DNA of 6,711 bases. Source: a bacterium (GTDB taxonomy: Bacteria; Fidelibacterota; Marinisomatia; Marinisomatales; Marinisomataceae). Positions 6,047 to 6,711 of the stretch are shown here, piece after piece. The notes under the pieces were generated by a model that saw nothing but the letters and a program-made list of their open reading frames with translations, did no database searches and was not told the origin of the DNA. Location of the stretch: contig JALRJJ010000080.1 of assembly GCA_023255095.1 (NCBI GenBank), positions 1-6,711 of the forward strand. Reading direction: 5' to 3'. The position numbers and the translations under genes are program-made. Position 1 is the stretch's first letter. The number at the start of each line of letters is the position of its first letter.

Positions 6047-6091
6047 TAGAAAAAGTTTCAGAATTTTCTGGATGTCGTTTGGTCGAAATTA

Positions 6092-6126
6092 AAGAAAGCC
6101 GCAGATTCATTTCTATAGGCTTTTTT
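6092..6126. other. Terminator-like hairpin in a divergent intergenic region
   Basis: AAAGCC (6095-6100) pairs with GGCTTT (6118-6123), extending to about 9 bp with A-T and one G-T pair (6092-6100 with 6118-6126). The loop is 17 bases and the 3' arm ends in TTTTTT. It resembles an intrinsic terminator read on the plus strand and, less well, on the minus strand. No gene ends here: DUF4956 and the PIG-L gene point away from it. It could be an attenuator in the PIG-L leader, the end of a small RNA, a relic, or chance. The long loop weakens it. Confidence 0.3.
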
Positions 6127-6137
6127 ATTGATTAGCT

Positions 6138-6159
6138 CAAAGTCATGCATGTCACTTTG
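6138..6159. repeat. Inverted repeat CAAAGT-N10-ACTTTG, possible operator
   Basis: CAAAGT (6138-6143) and ACTTTG (6154-6159) are exact inverted copies. The spacer starts with the 8-bp palindrome CATGCATG (6144-6151), off-centre by one base. The element lies 87 bases before the PIG-L ATG in the divergent gap, a usual place for a regulator site. A 6-bp inverted repeat alone is expected about once in a gap of this size, so only the added palindrome makes it notable. Confidence 0.3.
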
Positions 6160-6245
6160 TATCAATGAACAATATCCTTATTTCCTATAATTATATTATT
6201 CATGGGTTATCTTTATAAGCATTCAATCCGTTTGCTAAAAGAGAG

Positions 6246-6711
6246 ATGAAGACATCATTACGGCCTATATTTTTAAACGTATTGCTACTGTGTGTAGTAA
6301 GTTATACTGCTGCTCAAGATTTTAAGCCAAAGAGTAGCTCGGAGATTTTTCAGGATCTTCAGCGGTTAAATTTTTTGGGTAATGTATTGTATGTTGCTGC
6401 GCATCCGGATGATGAAAACACTAGACTCATCTCGTATCTCACGCATAATACTCATGCTACCACTGCTTATTTGTCGTTAACCCGAGGAGATGGAGGTCAA
6501 AACCTAATAGGTACAGAAATTAGAGAATTGTTGGGTGTGCTCAGAACCCAAGAGCTATTGGCGGCGAGGGGCATTGATGGCGGACAACAATTTTTCACCC
6601 GAGCTAATGATTTTGGATATTCAAAAACCCCAGAAGAGACCTTGAGAATTTGGAATAAAGACACTGTGCTCTCAGACGTAGTCAAGAGAATAAGATCCTT
6701 TAGGCCTGATG
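6246..6711 (+). CDS. Exported PIG-L family deacetylase, N-terminal 155 residues
   Basis: The frame starts at the ATG at 6246 and runs open off the right edge. Residues 1-24 (MKTSLRPIFLNVLLLCVVSY then TAAQ) form a Sec signal peptide cleaved near AAQ. The PIG-L/LmbE zinc-hydrolase signature AAHPDDE follows at 51-57: H53 and D56 would bind zinc and D55 is the usual catalytic base. Next comes TRGDGGQN (79-86), typical of the Bacteroidota branch, and IRSFRPD at the edge, which leads into the next family strand. The third zinc ligand (HxxH region) lies outside the window. PIG-L enzymes remove acetyl groups from N-acetylglucosamine-type sugars; the exported Bacteroidota members are often several hundred residues longer, with extra C-terminal domains. 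The true substrate is unknown. AAAAGAGAG precedes the ATG as a weak purine-rich leader. The gene is divergent from the DUF4956-DUF2490 unit. Confidence 0.88.
   Translation, partial: MKTSLRPIFLNVLLLCVVSYTAAQDFKPKSSSEIFQDLQRLNFLGNVLYVAAHPDDENTRLISYLTHNTHATTAYLSLTRGDGGQNLIGTEIRELLGVLRTQELLAARGIDGGQQFFTRANDFGYSKTPEETLRIWNKDTVLSDVVKRIRSFRPD

Noticed and set aside
6497..6685. A 62-residue open frame on the minus strand
   Set aside because: It is antisense to the PIG-L deacetylase coding region and shows no recognisable features.

Overview
This window is AT-rich (about one third GC), with almost no Shine-Dalgarno sequences, Bacteroidota-type protein families (a SusD tail, DUF4956, DUF2490, secreted creatininase, large-type PIG-L deacetylase), lipoprotein and Sec signals, and a few weak TAnnTTTG-like promoter elements. 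Together these point to a member of the Bacteroidota, most likely a Flavobacteriia-like organism. The first ~139 bases are the exception. They are 67% GC by hand count and encode a piece of a proteobacterial-looking dipeptide epimerase that breaks off abruptly into the Bacteroidota DNA. This is probably a chimeric join (amplification or assembly), though a real recombination junction cannot be excluded from sequence alone.

Layout. 2-139 (+): internal fragment of an enolase-superfamily dipeptide epimerase. 138-374 (+): the last 78 residues of a SusD/RagB nutrient-binding lipoprotein, followed by a strong rho-independent terminator (429-455). 1793-540 (-): an MFS exporter of the EntS/MFS_3 type. 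2785-1856 (-): a calcineurin-like phosphoesterase lipoprotein that probably shares a transcript with the MFS gene. 3006-3578 (+): a small outer-membrane beta-barrel-like protein, abutted at TAAATG by a 54-residue single-pass membrane protein (3579-3743). 4639-3764 (-): an exported creatininase-family amidohydrolase, convergent with the 54-residue gene and only 20 bases from it. 5966-5373 and 5372-4731 (-): a DUF4956 inner-membrane protein and a DUF2490 outer-membrane barrel, also joined at TAAATG. 6246 to the right edge (+): the N-terminal part of an exported PIG-L deacetylase.

No gene-free stretch exceeds 300 bases. The largest are 5967-6245 (279 bases, divergent, with a hairpin, an inverted repeat and a possible promoter), 2786-3005 (220 bases, divergent, with a 10-bp palindrome and a possible -7 element) and 375-539 (165 bases, terminator). 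I saw no rRNA, tRNA, CRISPR array, transposase or insertion-sequence ends.

Almost every product is predicted to work in the envelope: glycan capture (SusD), export (MFS), a lipid-anchored phosphoesterase, two exported hydrolases (creatininase family and PIG-L), two small barrels and two inner-membrane proteins. The most system-like element is the translationally abutting DUF4956-DUF2490 pair, an inner-membrane plus outer-membrane couple of unknown function. I found no clear evidence of a wholly new system. The points most worth checking are the composition break at the left edge, the DUF4956-DUF2490(-creatininase) unit, and the unrecognised 54-residue membrane protein.
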